A stretch of DNA of 64,000 nt from the NCBI RefSeq assembly GCF_009674495.1, contig NZ_WKJN01000018.1:1-64000 (forward strand), read 5' to 3'. A program made the position numbers and the translations under genes. The notes beneath the pieces were generated by a model, which saw only the letters and a program-made list of their open reading frames with translations, searched no databases and was not told the DNA's origin. The stretch is from Duganella alba (GTDB lineage: Bacteria > Pseudomonadota > Gammaproteobacteria > Burkholderiales > Burkholderiaceae_D). Positions 35,142 through 43,372 of this stretch are shown here, one piece after another (within the stretch, counting starts at the first letter, position 1; every line of letters begins with the position of its first letter).

Positions 35142-37904
35142 ATGGGTAGCAGAATCGAAAAAGGACTTCGGCGCAGCCTGATCGCGGCAGCGGTGGAGAT
35201 GGCGGTATGTGGCGCGGCGTTTGCGCAGACCGAGCCGCCGGCCGCGGATGCGCCGCCGGTCGTGGTGGTGAGCGGCGCGCGCGCCGCGCTGGCCAAGTCG
35301 CTGGAACTCAAGCGCAACGCCGATGTGATTCAGGATTCGATTTCGGCCACGGAGCTGGGCCGCTTCCCCGACGATAACGTCGCCGATTCGCTGACCCACA
35401 TCTCCGGCATTTCGGTGTCGCGCACCCGTGGCGGTGAAGGGCAGTACATCAATGTGCGCGGCCTGGGGTCCGGCTACAACATCGTCACCCTGAACAAGCG
35501 CATCCTGGCGACCGACGGCGATGGCCGCGATTTCGCCTTCGACGTGCTGCCGTCGGAAGTAATCAGCGGCGCCGACGTGATGAAGTCGGCCGAAGCGGCG
35601 CAGATGGAAGGCAGCATCGGCGGCTCGGTCAACCTGCGGTCGGCGCGGCCGATGGACAATCCCGGCTATCACGCCTCGGTGCGGTTTGAAGCGGACCACA
35701 ACGACCTGTCGCGCAAGGATGGCGGCAAGCTGTCGGGCGTGGTGAGCAACACCTTCAATAACAACACCATGGGCGTGCTGATTGGCGCGGTGGTCTCCAA
35801 GCGCAAGGTGCGTACCGACTCGCTGGGCTACCAGACCTACAATCCGGACGCGCCGGGCAGCTACGACGTCAATGGCGACGGTGTGATCGGGCCTGGCGAG
35901 AGCAATCTGCTGGCGCCATGCTGCATCTCCTTCGGTTCCGTGTTCGAAGAGAAGAAGCGCGCCGCGCTGTCCGGCGCCTTTGAATGGAAGGTGTCGCCGA
36001 CCTTCAAGATGACGGTCGACGGCCTGGCCACGCGCCTCGATTCGCCGCAAGTCGGCTACCAGCAATCCTATTATGTCGAGAATGCGCCGGGCCGCTGGTC
36101 CGACGTGGTGGTCAAGGACCGCCTGATCACCAGCATGACGGTAAAGGATCTGATTCCCGAGATGTCGAATGTGACCACCGATCGCGTGGTCGACACCATG
36201 CAGTTCGGCTGGCGCGGCGAATGGAAGCCATCCAACGACCTGAAACTGACCGGCGACCTGTATCGCTCGACCTCCAAGCGCAACTCCGGCGGCAAGGACA
36301 CCTTTGTGGTGGCGGGTATCGCCGGCCATAACACCGGCTACTACAAGGCCAATAACGGCGCCTTCCCGGACATCCGCGTGACGCTGGAAGATGGCCGCGA
36401 CCTGGCCACCGAACTGGCGGCGGGCCGCCTGGGCAACAATGACTACGGCGTGCACTTCACCGGCCTGACCGGCACCGACATCAAGGACACCGTGGATGGC
36501 GCCTCGCTCGATGGCCGTCTGGTACTGAGCGGCGCATGGCATGTGGAAGCCTTGCAGTTCGGCGCCAGCGCCACCAACCGCAAGAAGGACCGCAACTCGA
36601 TCGGCAACGAGAAGAGCGGCGGCGCCTGCCAGTACTGCGATATGTATTCGACCACCTTCGCTTCGCTGGGCGCCAACGTGGTCTCGCCGATGACGCTGCC
36701 GAATTATATGCGCAACGCCGGCGGCAGCTTCCCCGGCAGCTTTATCAAGTTCGACGTGCCGGCCTACCTGGCGGCGCTGAAAAAACTGGATGGCAAGCCG
36801 ATACTGGACTCCGACGGCAATCCGACCGGCGACACCTTCGACGTCAGCAAGACGCAGCCGGTGTTCGTGCCGACCGATTCGTATTCTGTGACGGAAAAAA
36901 CCGCCACGCTGTACGGCCAGCTGGAACTGGCGGGCGAGAACTGGAACGGCAATGTCGGCGCGCGCCTGGTGCGCACCAAAACCACGTCGCGCAGCGCGAT
37001 CGACCAGATCGTGGCCATCGACGATCCGACGCCGAACATCCCGACCAGCAGCCCGACCGTGACCTACAGCCCGGCGGTGCCGGTGTCGGAAGACGGCAGC
37101 TACACCAAGCTGCTGCCGTCGGCGAACATCAGCTGGTGGGCGCGTGACGATTTCGTGGTGCGCGGCGCTGTCGCCAAGGTGATGGCGCGTCCTTCGCTGG
37201 ACAAACTGGCGCCGACCCGCACCGACCAGACGCTGGATCGCAGCTACATCCTGAACATCGTCGGCGATCCGAAGCTCAAGCCTACCGAGGCGGTGCAGCA
37301 GGACCTGTCGGTGGAATGGTACTACCGTCCCAAGTCGGCCATCACGGCGGCCGTTTTCGCCAAGCAGATCAAGAATTTCGTCACCTACCAGACCGACGAG
37401 CATGTGGACATCGGCGTGCCGGGCTACCTGTACACCGTGACGCACCCGGTCAATGGCGACAAGGCCAAGGTGCGCGGCGTGGAACTGGGCGTGCAGCACC
37501 TGTTCGACAACGGCTTCGGCTTCAACGCCAAATTCGCCAAGACCTTCACCAAGGCTTACCAGAACGGCGAATACGTCGGCCAGCTGGAAGGTGTGGCGCC
37601 TACCGCCTCGTCGATCGGCTTCCTGTACGAGAAGAACGGCATCAATGCGTCGATCTCGTTCGACTACACCGGCGAGTACACGCAGAGCACCCACGTGGTG
37701 GCGGGCTTCCCAAGCAAAGTGGATGCGCTGACCTGGGTGACGGCATCGGCATCGTGGGATATCACGCCGCATGTCACCGTCTTCGTCGAAGGCAAAAACC
37801 TGGGCGACGCCGTGATGCGCTCGAACCTGGGCCGCGCCGATGCGCTGAACGGCTTCGAAACCTGGGGCCGCACCTACGTGGCCGGCATGAGCGTGAAATT
37901 CTAA
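35142..37904 (+). CDS. TonB-dependent outer-membrane receptor (carbohydrate type)
   Basis: A 920-residue protein. Signal peptide ends near AAFAQT; a TonB-box-like PVVVVSG follows, then the plug (SLELKRNADVIQDSISATELGRFPDDNVADSL, quoted in part as the plug start) and a large barrel ending in a Phe-terminated strand (AGMSVKF). The plug opening ELGRFPDDNVADSL is typical of the CarB/sucrose-type receptors of Xanthomonas, Shewanella and Massilia. It heads the rightward operon and most likely imports a GalNAc-containing oligosaccharide. Confidence 0.9.
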   Translation: MGSRIEKGLRRSLIAAAVEMAVCGAAFAQTEPPAADAPPVVVVSGARAALAKSLELKRNADVIQDSISATELGRFPDDNVADSLTHISGISVSRTRGGEGQYINVRGLGSGYNIVTLNKRILATDGDGRDFAFDVLPSEVISGADVMKSAEAAQMEGSIGGSVNLRSARPMDNPGYHASVRFEADHNDLSRKDGGKLSGVVSNTFNNNTMGVLIGAVVSKRKVRTDSLGYQTYNPDAPGSYDVNGDGVIGPGESNLLAPCCISFGSVFEEKKRAALSGAFEWKVSPTFKMTVDGLATRLDSPQVGYQQSYYVENAPGRWSDVVVKDRLITSMTVKDLIPEMSNVTTDRVVDTMQFGWRGEWKPSNDLKLTGDLYRSTSKRNSGGKDTFVVAGIAGHNTGYYKANNGAFPDIRVTLEDGRDLATELAAGRLGNNDYGVHFTGLTGTDIKDTVDGASLDGRLVLSGAWHVEALQFGASATNRKKDRNSIGNEKSGGACQYCDMYSTTFASLGANVVSPMTLPNYMRNAGGSFPGSFIKFDVPAYLAALKKLDGKPILDSDGNPTGDTFDVSKTQPVFVPTDSYSVTEKTATLYGQLELAGENWNGNVGARLVRTKTTSRSAIDQIVAIDDPTPNIPTSSPTVTYSPAVPVSEDGSYTKLLPSANISWWARDDFVVRGAVAKVMARPSLDKLAPTRTDQTLDRSYILNIVGDPKLKPTEAVQQDLSVEWYYRPKSAITAAVFAKQIKNFVTYQTDEHVDIGVPGYLYTVTHPVNGDKAKVRGVELGVQHLFDNGFGFNAKFAKTFTKAYQNGEYVGQLEGVAPTASSIGFLYEKNGINASISFDYTGEYTQSTHVVAGFPSKVDALTWVTASASWDITPHVTVFVEGKNLGDAVMRSNLGRADALNGFETWGRTYVAGMSVKF

Positions 37905-37907
37905 CGG

Positions 37908-38828
37908 ATGGACATGAACACAACGACGATACCAATCACCGCGCGCCGCGCCGGCTGGCTCACGTATGCGCTGGCGACCACGCTGCTGTGGGGCGTGTGG
38001 GGCGCGTTTGCCGGGCTGCCAAGCGAGCATGGCTTTCCTGAAACGCTGATTTACGTGGTGTGGGCGCTGACCATGGTGCCGCCGGCGCTGTTCGTGCTGG
38101 CGCGCGCGGGCTGGCGCGTGCGGCGCGACGGCCGCTCCATCGCCTACGGCCTGACCATCGGCCTGCTGGGCGCCGGCGGACAGATGATTCTGTTCTACGC
38201 GGTGAAGGCCGGACCCACCTATCTGATCTTCCCGCTGATTTCGCTGTCGCCGGTGATCACCATCGCGCTGTCGTTCCTGTTCCTGCGCGAGCGCACCGGC
38301 GCGATGGGACTGGCCGGCATCGTGCTGGCGGTGTGCGCGTTGCCGCTGTTCGATTACACGCCGGGCGGCGCGCCGCAGCAGTATGGCCTGTGGTTTGTGC
38401 TGGCGCTGGGTGTATTGGTGGCCTGGGGTTTGCAGGCTTACTTCATCAAGCTGGCCAACGCCAGCATGGACGCCGAGAGCATCTTCTTCTACATGACCGC
38501 CAGCGCGCTGCTGTTTATTCCGGTCGCGCTGGCGATGACGGATTTTTCGCAGCCGATCAACTACGGCCCGTCGGGGCCACTGCTCGCCGCCGCCACGCAG
38601 ATCTTGAACGCGGTCGGCGCGCTGACGCTGGTGTACGCCTTCCGCCACGGCAAGGCGCTGATGGTGTCGCCGCTGGTGAATGCCGGCGCGCCGCTGCTGA
38701 CGACGGTCATCGCGATGGCGCTGGCGGCGTCGCTGCCCACCGGTTACCGGCTGGCCGGCATTGGCCTGTCGCTGGCGGCGGCGCTGTTCCTCGCGCTGCA
38801 ACCGGACGAACCAACACAAGGAAACTGA
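37908..38828 (+). CDS. EamA/DMT family transporter
   Basis: A 306-residue inner-membrane protein with ten hydrophobic segments in two EamA repeats (first repeat ends near FLRERTGAMGLAGIVLAVCA, second near ALAASLPTGYRLAGIGLSLA). Substrate unknown; some DMT members move sugars or sugar metabolites, in or out. It starts 3 bases after the receptor gene (ATG 37908, with a second ATG two codons on) and ends 2 bases before the GatZ-like gene, so it is firmly part of the operon. Confidence 0.82.
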   Translation: MDMNTTTIPITARRAGWLTYALATTLLWGVWGAFAGLPSEHGFPETLIYVVWALTMVPPALFVLARAGWRVRRDGRSIAYGLTIGLLGAGGQMILFYAVKAGPTYLIFPLISLSPVITIALSFLFLRERTGAMGLAGIVLAVCALPLFDYTPGGAPQQYGLWFVLALGVLVAWGLQAYFIKLANASMDAESIFFYMTASALLFIPVALAMTDFSQPINYGPSGPLLAAATQILNAVGALTLVYAFRHGKALMVSPLVNAGAPLLTTVIAMALAASLPTGYRLAGIGLSLAAALFLALQPDEPTQGN

Positions 38829-38830
38829 CG

Positions 38831-40132
38831 ATGGATTATCTTTTGAATCTGGTTCAACGCCACAAGGCGGGCGAGCCAGTCGGCATACACTCGGTCTGCT
38901 CGGCGCATCCGCTGGTGATCGAGGCCGCGATGGAATCGGCGGCAGCGCGCGGACTTCCGGTGCTGATCGAATCCACCTCCAACCAGGTGAATCAGGATGG
39001 GGGCTACACCGGCATGACGCCGGCCGCCTTCCGCGACTTCGTGTTCGGCATCGCCGACCGCAGCGGCATGGCGCGCGAACGCATCCTGCTGGGCGGTGAC
39101 CATCTCGGGCCGAACGCGTGGCAGGACCAGCCGGCGAATGACGCCATGGCCAGGGCCGAAGTGCTGATCGGCCAGTATGTGACGGCGGGCTTCCGCAAGA
39201 TCCACCTGGATTGCTCGATGTCCTGCGCCGGCGACCCGGTGCCGCTGCCGGATGCGGTGGTGGCGGAACGCGCCGCCCGCCTGTGCGTGGTCGCCGAAAA
39301 CGCATGGCGTACTGCCGGCGGCGAGGCGCCGGTGTACGTGGTCGGCACCGAGGTTCCCGTGCCCGGTGGCGCGCATGAAGACCTGGAAGAACTGAGCGTC
39401 ACCACGCCGGAAGCGGCGGCGCAGACCATCAAGGTTCACCGGCAGGCGTTTGCCGCCGCCGGACTGGAAGCGGTGTGGCCGCGCGTGATCGGCCTGGTGG
39501 TGCAACCGGGCGTGGAGTTCGACCACCACAAGGTAATCGACTACAAGCCGGAACGCGCGGTCGCTCTGAGTCGCCTGATCGAAGGCGAGCCGACGATGGT
39601 CTATGAAGCCCATTCGACCGATTACCAGACGCCGTCCAGCCTGGCCGCGCTGGTGGCCGGCCACTTCGCGATCCTGAAAGTAGGCCCGGGCCTGACCTTT
39701 GCGCTGCGCGAAACGCTCTGGGCGCTCGCCGATATCGAAGAGCAGATGATTGGCATCGGCAAGGAATCCGATTTCAAGAACACGGTGCTGGAAGTGATGC
39801 GCGCGGAGCCGGAATACTGGCGCAAATACTATGTTGGCGATCCCCAGCGCGCGCGCTTTGACCAGCAGTACAGCCTGAGCGACCGCATACGCTACTACTG
39901 GCCGCATCCCGACATCCAGGCCGCGCAGGCACGCCTGATCGAGAACCTGGAGCGCGAAGCGCCGCCGCTGACGCTATTGAGCCAATACCTGCCGTCGCAG
40001 TATGAAGCGGTGCGCGAAGGGCGCGTGCGCAACCTGCCGGCTGATTTACTGAAAGAGGGCGTGGCCAAAGTGCTGCGCCAGTACATGGACGCCTGTGCAG
40101 GCGCCGCAACAAAGGAGTTGGAAACATGCTAG
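38831..40132 (+). CDS. GatZ/KbaZ-like tagatose-bisphosphate aldolase accessory subunit (AgaZ)
   Basis: A 433-residue cytoplasmic protein starting at ATG 38831. Family marks: IGIHS-like VGIHSVCSAHPLVIEAAM, IESTSNQVNQDGGYTGMTP, LGGDHLGPNAWQ, LDCSMSCAGDP and VYEAHSTDYQTP. In E. coli GatZ and KbaZ stabilise the class II aldolases GatY/KbaY; in comparative studies of GalNAc loci the AgaZ relative was proposed to supply tagatose-6-P kinase activity. No GatY/KbaY partner is in the window. Its stop overlaps the next gene by 7 bases. Confidence 0.88.
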   Translation: MDYLLNLVQRHKAGEPVGIHSVCSAHPLVIEAAMESAAARGLPVLIESTSNQVNQDGGYTGMTPAAFRDFVFGIADRSGMARERILLGGDHLGPNAWQDQPANDAMARAEVLIGQYVTAGFRKIHLDCSMSCAGDPVPLPDAVVAERAARLCVVAENAWRTAGGEAPVYVVGTEVPVPGGAHEDLEELSVTTPEAAAQTIKVHRQAFAAAGLEAVWPRVIGLVVQPGVEFDHHKVIDYKPERAVALSRLIEGEPTMVYEAHSTDYQTPSSLAALVAGHFAILKVGPGLTFALRETLWALADIEEQMIGIGKESDFKNTVLEVMRAEPEYWRKYYVGDPQRARFDQQYSLSDRIRYYWPHPDIQAAQARLIENLEREAPPLTLLSQYLPSQYEAVREGRVRNLPADLLKEGVAKVLRQYMDACAGAATKELETC

Positions 40133-41310
40133 TAGTAGACAAGGATATTTTGGGCATCAGCGCGGCGCGTCTCGATGAAGCAGGAGCCGGCCTGACCGCG
40201 CGCGAGATCGCGCAGCAGCCCGCCGTCTGGCCGCAGATCGATACGCTGGTGTCCGACCACCGCGTGGCGCTGGACGCCTTCCTCGCTCCGTTGCTGGCGC
40301 GCGCCGATGTGCGCATCGTGCTGACCGGCGCCGGCACCTCGGCCTTCATCGGCGAATGCCTGACGCCGGCCATGCTGGGCAAGGGCTGGCGCGCGGAGGC
40401 CGTGGCGACCACCGATCTGGTGTCCGGCCCGCAGCAGTTCCTGCAGCCGGCGGTGCCGACCTTGCTGGTGTCGTTCGCCCGCTCCGGCAGCAGTCCCGAA
40501 AGCCTGGCTGCCGTCACGCTGGCCGACCAACTGGTGGGCGAGGTGTACCACCTGGTCATCACTTGTAACGCGGACGGCGAGTTGTATCGCATGGCGCAGA
40601 GCCGCAGCAATGCCTTCGCCATCCTGCTGCCGGACGCCACGCATGACCGTGGCTTTGCCATGACCACCAGCTTCACCTCGATGCTGCTGGCGGCATCGCT
40701 GGCTTTTGGTTTGCTGGCCCCGGGCGCCACCGCCGCGCCATCGGCGGCCGCTGCGGAACTGCTGACAGGCGCGCTGCCGCTGCTGCAGGCGCTGGTGGCG
40801 CGCCGCTTCAAGCGCGTGGTCTACCTCGGCAGCAATGAGCTGCGCGGACTGGCGCGCGAGGCTTCGCTCAAGCTGCTGGAGCTGACCGACGGCCAGGTGG
40901 TGGCGCTGTTCGACTCGCCGCTGGGCTTCCGTCACGGCCCGAAGACCATTGTGGATTCGGACACGCTGGTGGTGGTCCTGCTGTCCAATGATCCGCATGC
41001 GCGCCGCTACGACCTCGATCTGCTGCGCGAACTGCGCAACGACGGCCGCGCGGGGCAGGTGCTGGCCCTGAGCGGCCGGGCCGCGCCGGAACCGGGCGCC
41101 GATGTGCTGGCGCTGCAAGGCACGGAGGATGCCGGCGAACTGGCGCTGGCGCTGCCGTACATCCTGTTCTGCCAGTCGTTTGCGCTATTGCAGTCGCTGG
41201 CGCTGGGCCTGCGCCCGGACACGCCGAGCGTGTCGGGCACCGTCAACCGCGTGGTGCGCGGCGTGACCATCTATCCTCTCGCCGGAGAAGACCATGTTCC
41301 TCGGGGTTGA
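40126..41310 (+). CDS. agaS: AgaS-type SIS-domain sugar-phosphate deaminase/isomerase
   Basis: A 394-residue protein with two SIS domains (VLTGAGTSAFIGE and SFARSGSSPES in the first, YLGSNELRGLAREASLKLLEL in the second), plus GFRHGPKTIV, which holds the catalytic His region of GlmS/AgaS proteins. AgaS turns galactosamine-6-P into tagatose-6-P and ammonia. It follows agaZ with a 7-base overlap and overlaps the kinase gene by 17 bases. Confidence 0.88.
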   Translation: MLVVDKDILGISAARLDEAGAGLTAREIAQQPAVWPQIDTLVSDHRVALDAFLAPLLARADVRIVLTGAGTSAFIGECLTPAMLGKGWRAEAVATTDLVSGPQQFLQPAVPTLLVSFARSGSSPESLAAVTLADQLVGEVYHLVITCNADGELYRMAQSRSNAFAILLPDATHDRGFAMTTSFTSMLLAASLAFGLLAPGATAAPSAAAAELLTGALPLLQALVARRFKRVVYLGSNELRGLAREASLKLLELTDGQVVALFDSPLGFRHGPKTIVDSDTLVVVLLSNDPHARRYDLDLLRELRNDGRAGQVLALSGRAAPEPGADVLALQGTEDAGELALALPYILFCQSFALLQSLALGLRPDTPSVSGTVNRVVRGVTIYPLAGEDHVPRG

Positions 41311-42259
41311 CGGCGGCGGCACCAAGACCGCCTTCGCACTGATCGACAGCGACGGCAAGGTGCTGGCGCGCCATGAGGATGGCAGCGCCTACTATCTCGA
41401 AGTTGGCATGGACGGTGTCGCCGCCATGCTGGCACGCGGCTGCGGCGCGCTGCTCGCCGCGGCCGGCGTGACGGCTGGCGATATCGGGTTTGCCTTTTTC
41501 GGCCTGCCGGCCTACGGCGAAGACCGTGCCGTCCAGCCGCAGCTGGACGTGTTGCCGCGCGCGCTGCTGGGCCACGGCCGCTACTTGTGCGGTAACGACA
41601 TGGTCTGCAGCTGGGCCGGATCGCTGGCTTGCGCCGACGGCATCAGCGTCATCGCCGGCACCGGCTCGATGGCCTATGGTGAATTCGCCGGACGGCGCGC
41701 GCGTGCCGGCGGCTGGGGAGAGCTGTTCAGCGACGAAGGTTCGGCGCACTGGATCGCGCGCGCCGGCCTGGCGCTGTTTTCGCGTATGAGCGATGGCCGC
41801 GCGCCACGCGGGCCGCTGCATGCGCTGGTGCGTGAGCGCCTGGCATTGGAAGAGGATCTCGATTTGTGCGAAGTGGTCTACGGCGAACTGAAAGGGGAGC
41901 GCAGCAAGGTGGCGGCCTTGTCCCGCCTGGTAGCGGAGGCGGCCGGACAGGGTGACGCGCAGGCGCAGGCGATCATCGAAGCCGCCGCTGCCGAACTGGC
42001 AGCGCTGGTCGATGCGGTGCGCGGAACGCTTGGCATCGCGGCCAATACGGAGGTTGCCGTGTCACGCACCGGCGGTCTGTTTGGCGCCGACGGGCCGCTC
42101 CGCGAGCCGTTCGAGCGCGCACTGGCGGCGCGTGCCGGTTCGTACCTGCTGTCGCCACCACGCCTGGCGCCGGTGCTGGGCGCGGCGCTGTACGCCGCCC
42201 GCAGCGCGGGCACACCGCTGACCGCCGCCGCGCTGGAGCGCCTCGCGGCCGCGCACTGA
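41294..42259 (+). CDS. BadF/BadG-type sugar kinase (probable GalNAc kinase AgaK)
   Basis: A 321-residue ASKHA-fold kinase. Phosphate 1 motif FLGVDGGGTKTAFALI at the N-terminus, adenosine-type VIAGTGSMAYG and WGELFSDEGSAHWIA match eukaryotic-type GlcNAc kinases of the BadF family. In this context it would phosphorylate imported GalNAc to GalNAc-6-P, the substrate for the deacetylase. The start lies inside agaS; translation is likely coupled. Confidence 0.85.
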   Translation: MFLGVDGGGTKTAFALIDSDGKVLARHEDGSAYYLEVGMDGVAAMLARGCGALLAAAGVTAGDIGFAFFGLPAYGEDRAVQPQLDVLPRALLGHGRYLCGNDMVCSWAGSLACADGISVIAGTGSMAYGEFAGRRARAGGWGELFSDEGSAHWIARAGLALFSRMSDGRAPRGPLHALVRERLALEEDLDLCEVVYGELKGERSKVAALSRLVAEAAGQGDAQAQAIIEAAAAELAALVDAVRGTLGIAANTEVAVSRTGGLFGADGPLREPFERALAARAGSYLLSPPRLAPVLGAALYAARSAGTPLTAAALERLAAAH

Positions 42260-42276
42260 CAACAAGGAGACAACAC

Positions 42277-43359
42277 ATGCGTTGGACCGCTATATCCGCC
42301 ATCCTTGCATCGCTGCTGGCAACGCCGTTTGCCGGCGCCGCCGACGGCTACACCATGCGCGACTTCGACAAGGTGGCGAAGATCGACGCGCACCTGCATC
42401 TGCATGGCGAGAACCAGGACGCCTGGCTGGCGCTGGCACGCAAGGACAACTTCCGCGCGCTGACCATCAACGTCGACTATCCTGACTTTCCGTCGCTGGC
42501 GCAGCAGCGCCGCGTCGCCATTGCGGCAGCCCGCCAGCATCCGCGGCAGATCGCCTGGGCCGCCACCTTTTCCACCGAAGGTTTCGAAAAGCCCGACTGG
42601 AGCGCGGCCACGCTGAAAGACCTGGACGGCGCGGTGGCCAACGGCGCGGTCGGCGTCAAGGTGTGGAAGAACCTCGGCATGAGCCTGCGCGACAGCCAGG
42701 GCAGGCTGGTGATGGTTGACGATCCGCGTTTCGACACGCTGTTCGACGGCCTGGCGCAGCGCGGCGTGATGGTGCTGGGCCATCAGGGCGAACCGCACAA
42801 CTGCTGGCTGCCGCTGGCGCAGATGACGGTGGAGAACGACCGCGAATACTTTGCGGCCCATCCGGCCTACCACATGTACAAGCATCCAGAGATGCCAAGC
42901 TATGAACAGCAGATGGCCGCGCGCGATCATCTGCTGGCCAGGCATCCCAAGCTGCGCTTCACCGGCGTGCACCTCGCTTCGCTGGAATATGACGTGGACC
43001 GGCTGGGGCGCTTCCTCGACACGCATCCCGGCGTGAACGTGGACGTGGCCGCGCGCATCGGGCAACTACAATACCAGTCGCAGCGCGACCGCGAGAAGAT
43101 GCGCGCCTTCTTCATCAAGTACCAGGACCGGCTGATGTACGGCACCGACCTGGCGCAATCGACGGAGCAGGACGATGCCGGCTTCGTCAAGGACATGGAT
43201 ACGGTGTGGCGGCGCGACTGGCGGTACTTCGTCACCGCCGACAGCTTCGCCGTGCCGGAGCTGGACAAGCAAGTGCGCGGCCTGTCGCTGCCGCGCGCCG
43301 TGGTCGACAAGCTGTATCGGATCAATGCGGAAAAAGCCTATCCGCAAGCCTGGCATTAA
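42277..43359 (+). CDS. Exported amidohydrolase family (Amidohydro_2) protein
   Basis: A 360-residue protein with a Sec signal peptide (MRWTAISAILASLLATPFAG, cleaved near GAAD). The TIM-barrel metal residues are present: DAHLHLHG (HxH), GVKVWKNLG (Lys), LGHQGEP (His), TGVHLASLE (His) and MYGTDLAQ (Asp). Relatives hydrolyse lactones, decarboxylate, or cleave amides; the substrate here is unknown. It is embedded between the kinase and the GH36-like gene with short gaps, so it should act on the same imported glycan in the periplasm. Confidence 0.82.
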   Translation: MRWTAISAILASLLATPFAGAADGYTMRDFDKVAKIDAHLHLHGENQDAWLALARKDNFRALTINVDYPDFPSLAQQRRVAIAAARQHPRQIAWAATFSTEGFEKPDWSAATLKDLDGAVANGAVGVKVWKNLGMSLRDSQGRLVMVDDPRFDTLFDGLAQRGVMVLGHQGEPHNCWLPLAQMTVENDREYFAAHPAYHMYKHPEMPSYEQQMAARDHLLARHPKLRFTGVHLASLEYDVDRLGRFLDTHPGVNVDVAARIGQLQYQSQRDREKMRAFFIKYQDRLMYGTDLAQSTEQDDAGFVKDMDTVWRRDWRYFVTADSFAVPELDKQVRGLSLPRAVVDKLYRINAEKAYPQAWH

Positions 43360-43372
43360 AAAAAGGAGACAG

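Noticed and set aside
35097..39305. 1402-codon open frame on the minus strand
   Set aside because: It runs opposite the TonB receptor, EamA and GatZ-like genes, is Arg/His/Ala-rich with no family similarity, and the + strand genes have clear domains. It is a by-product of GC-rich codon use.
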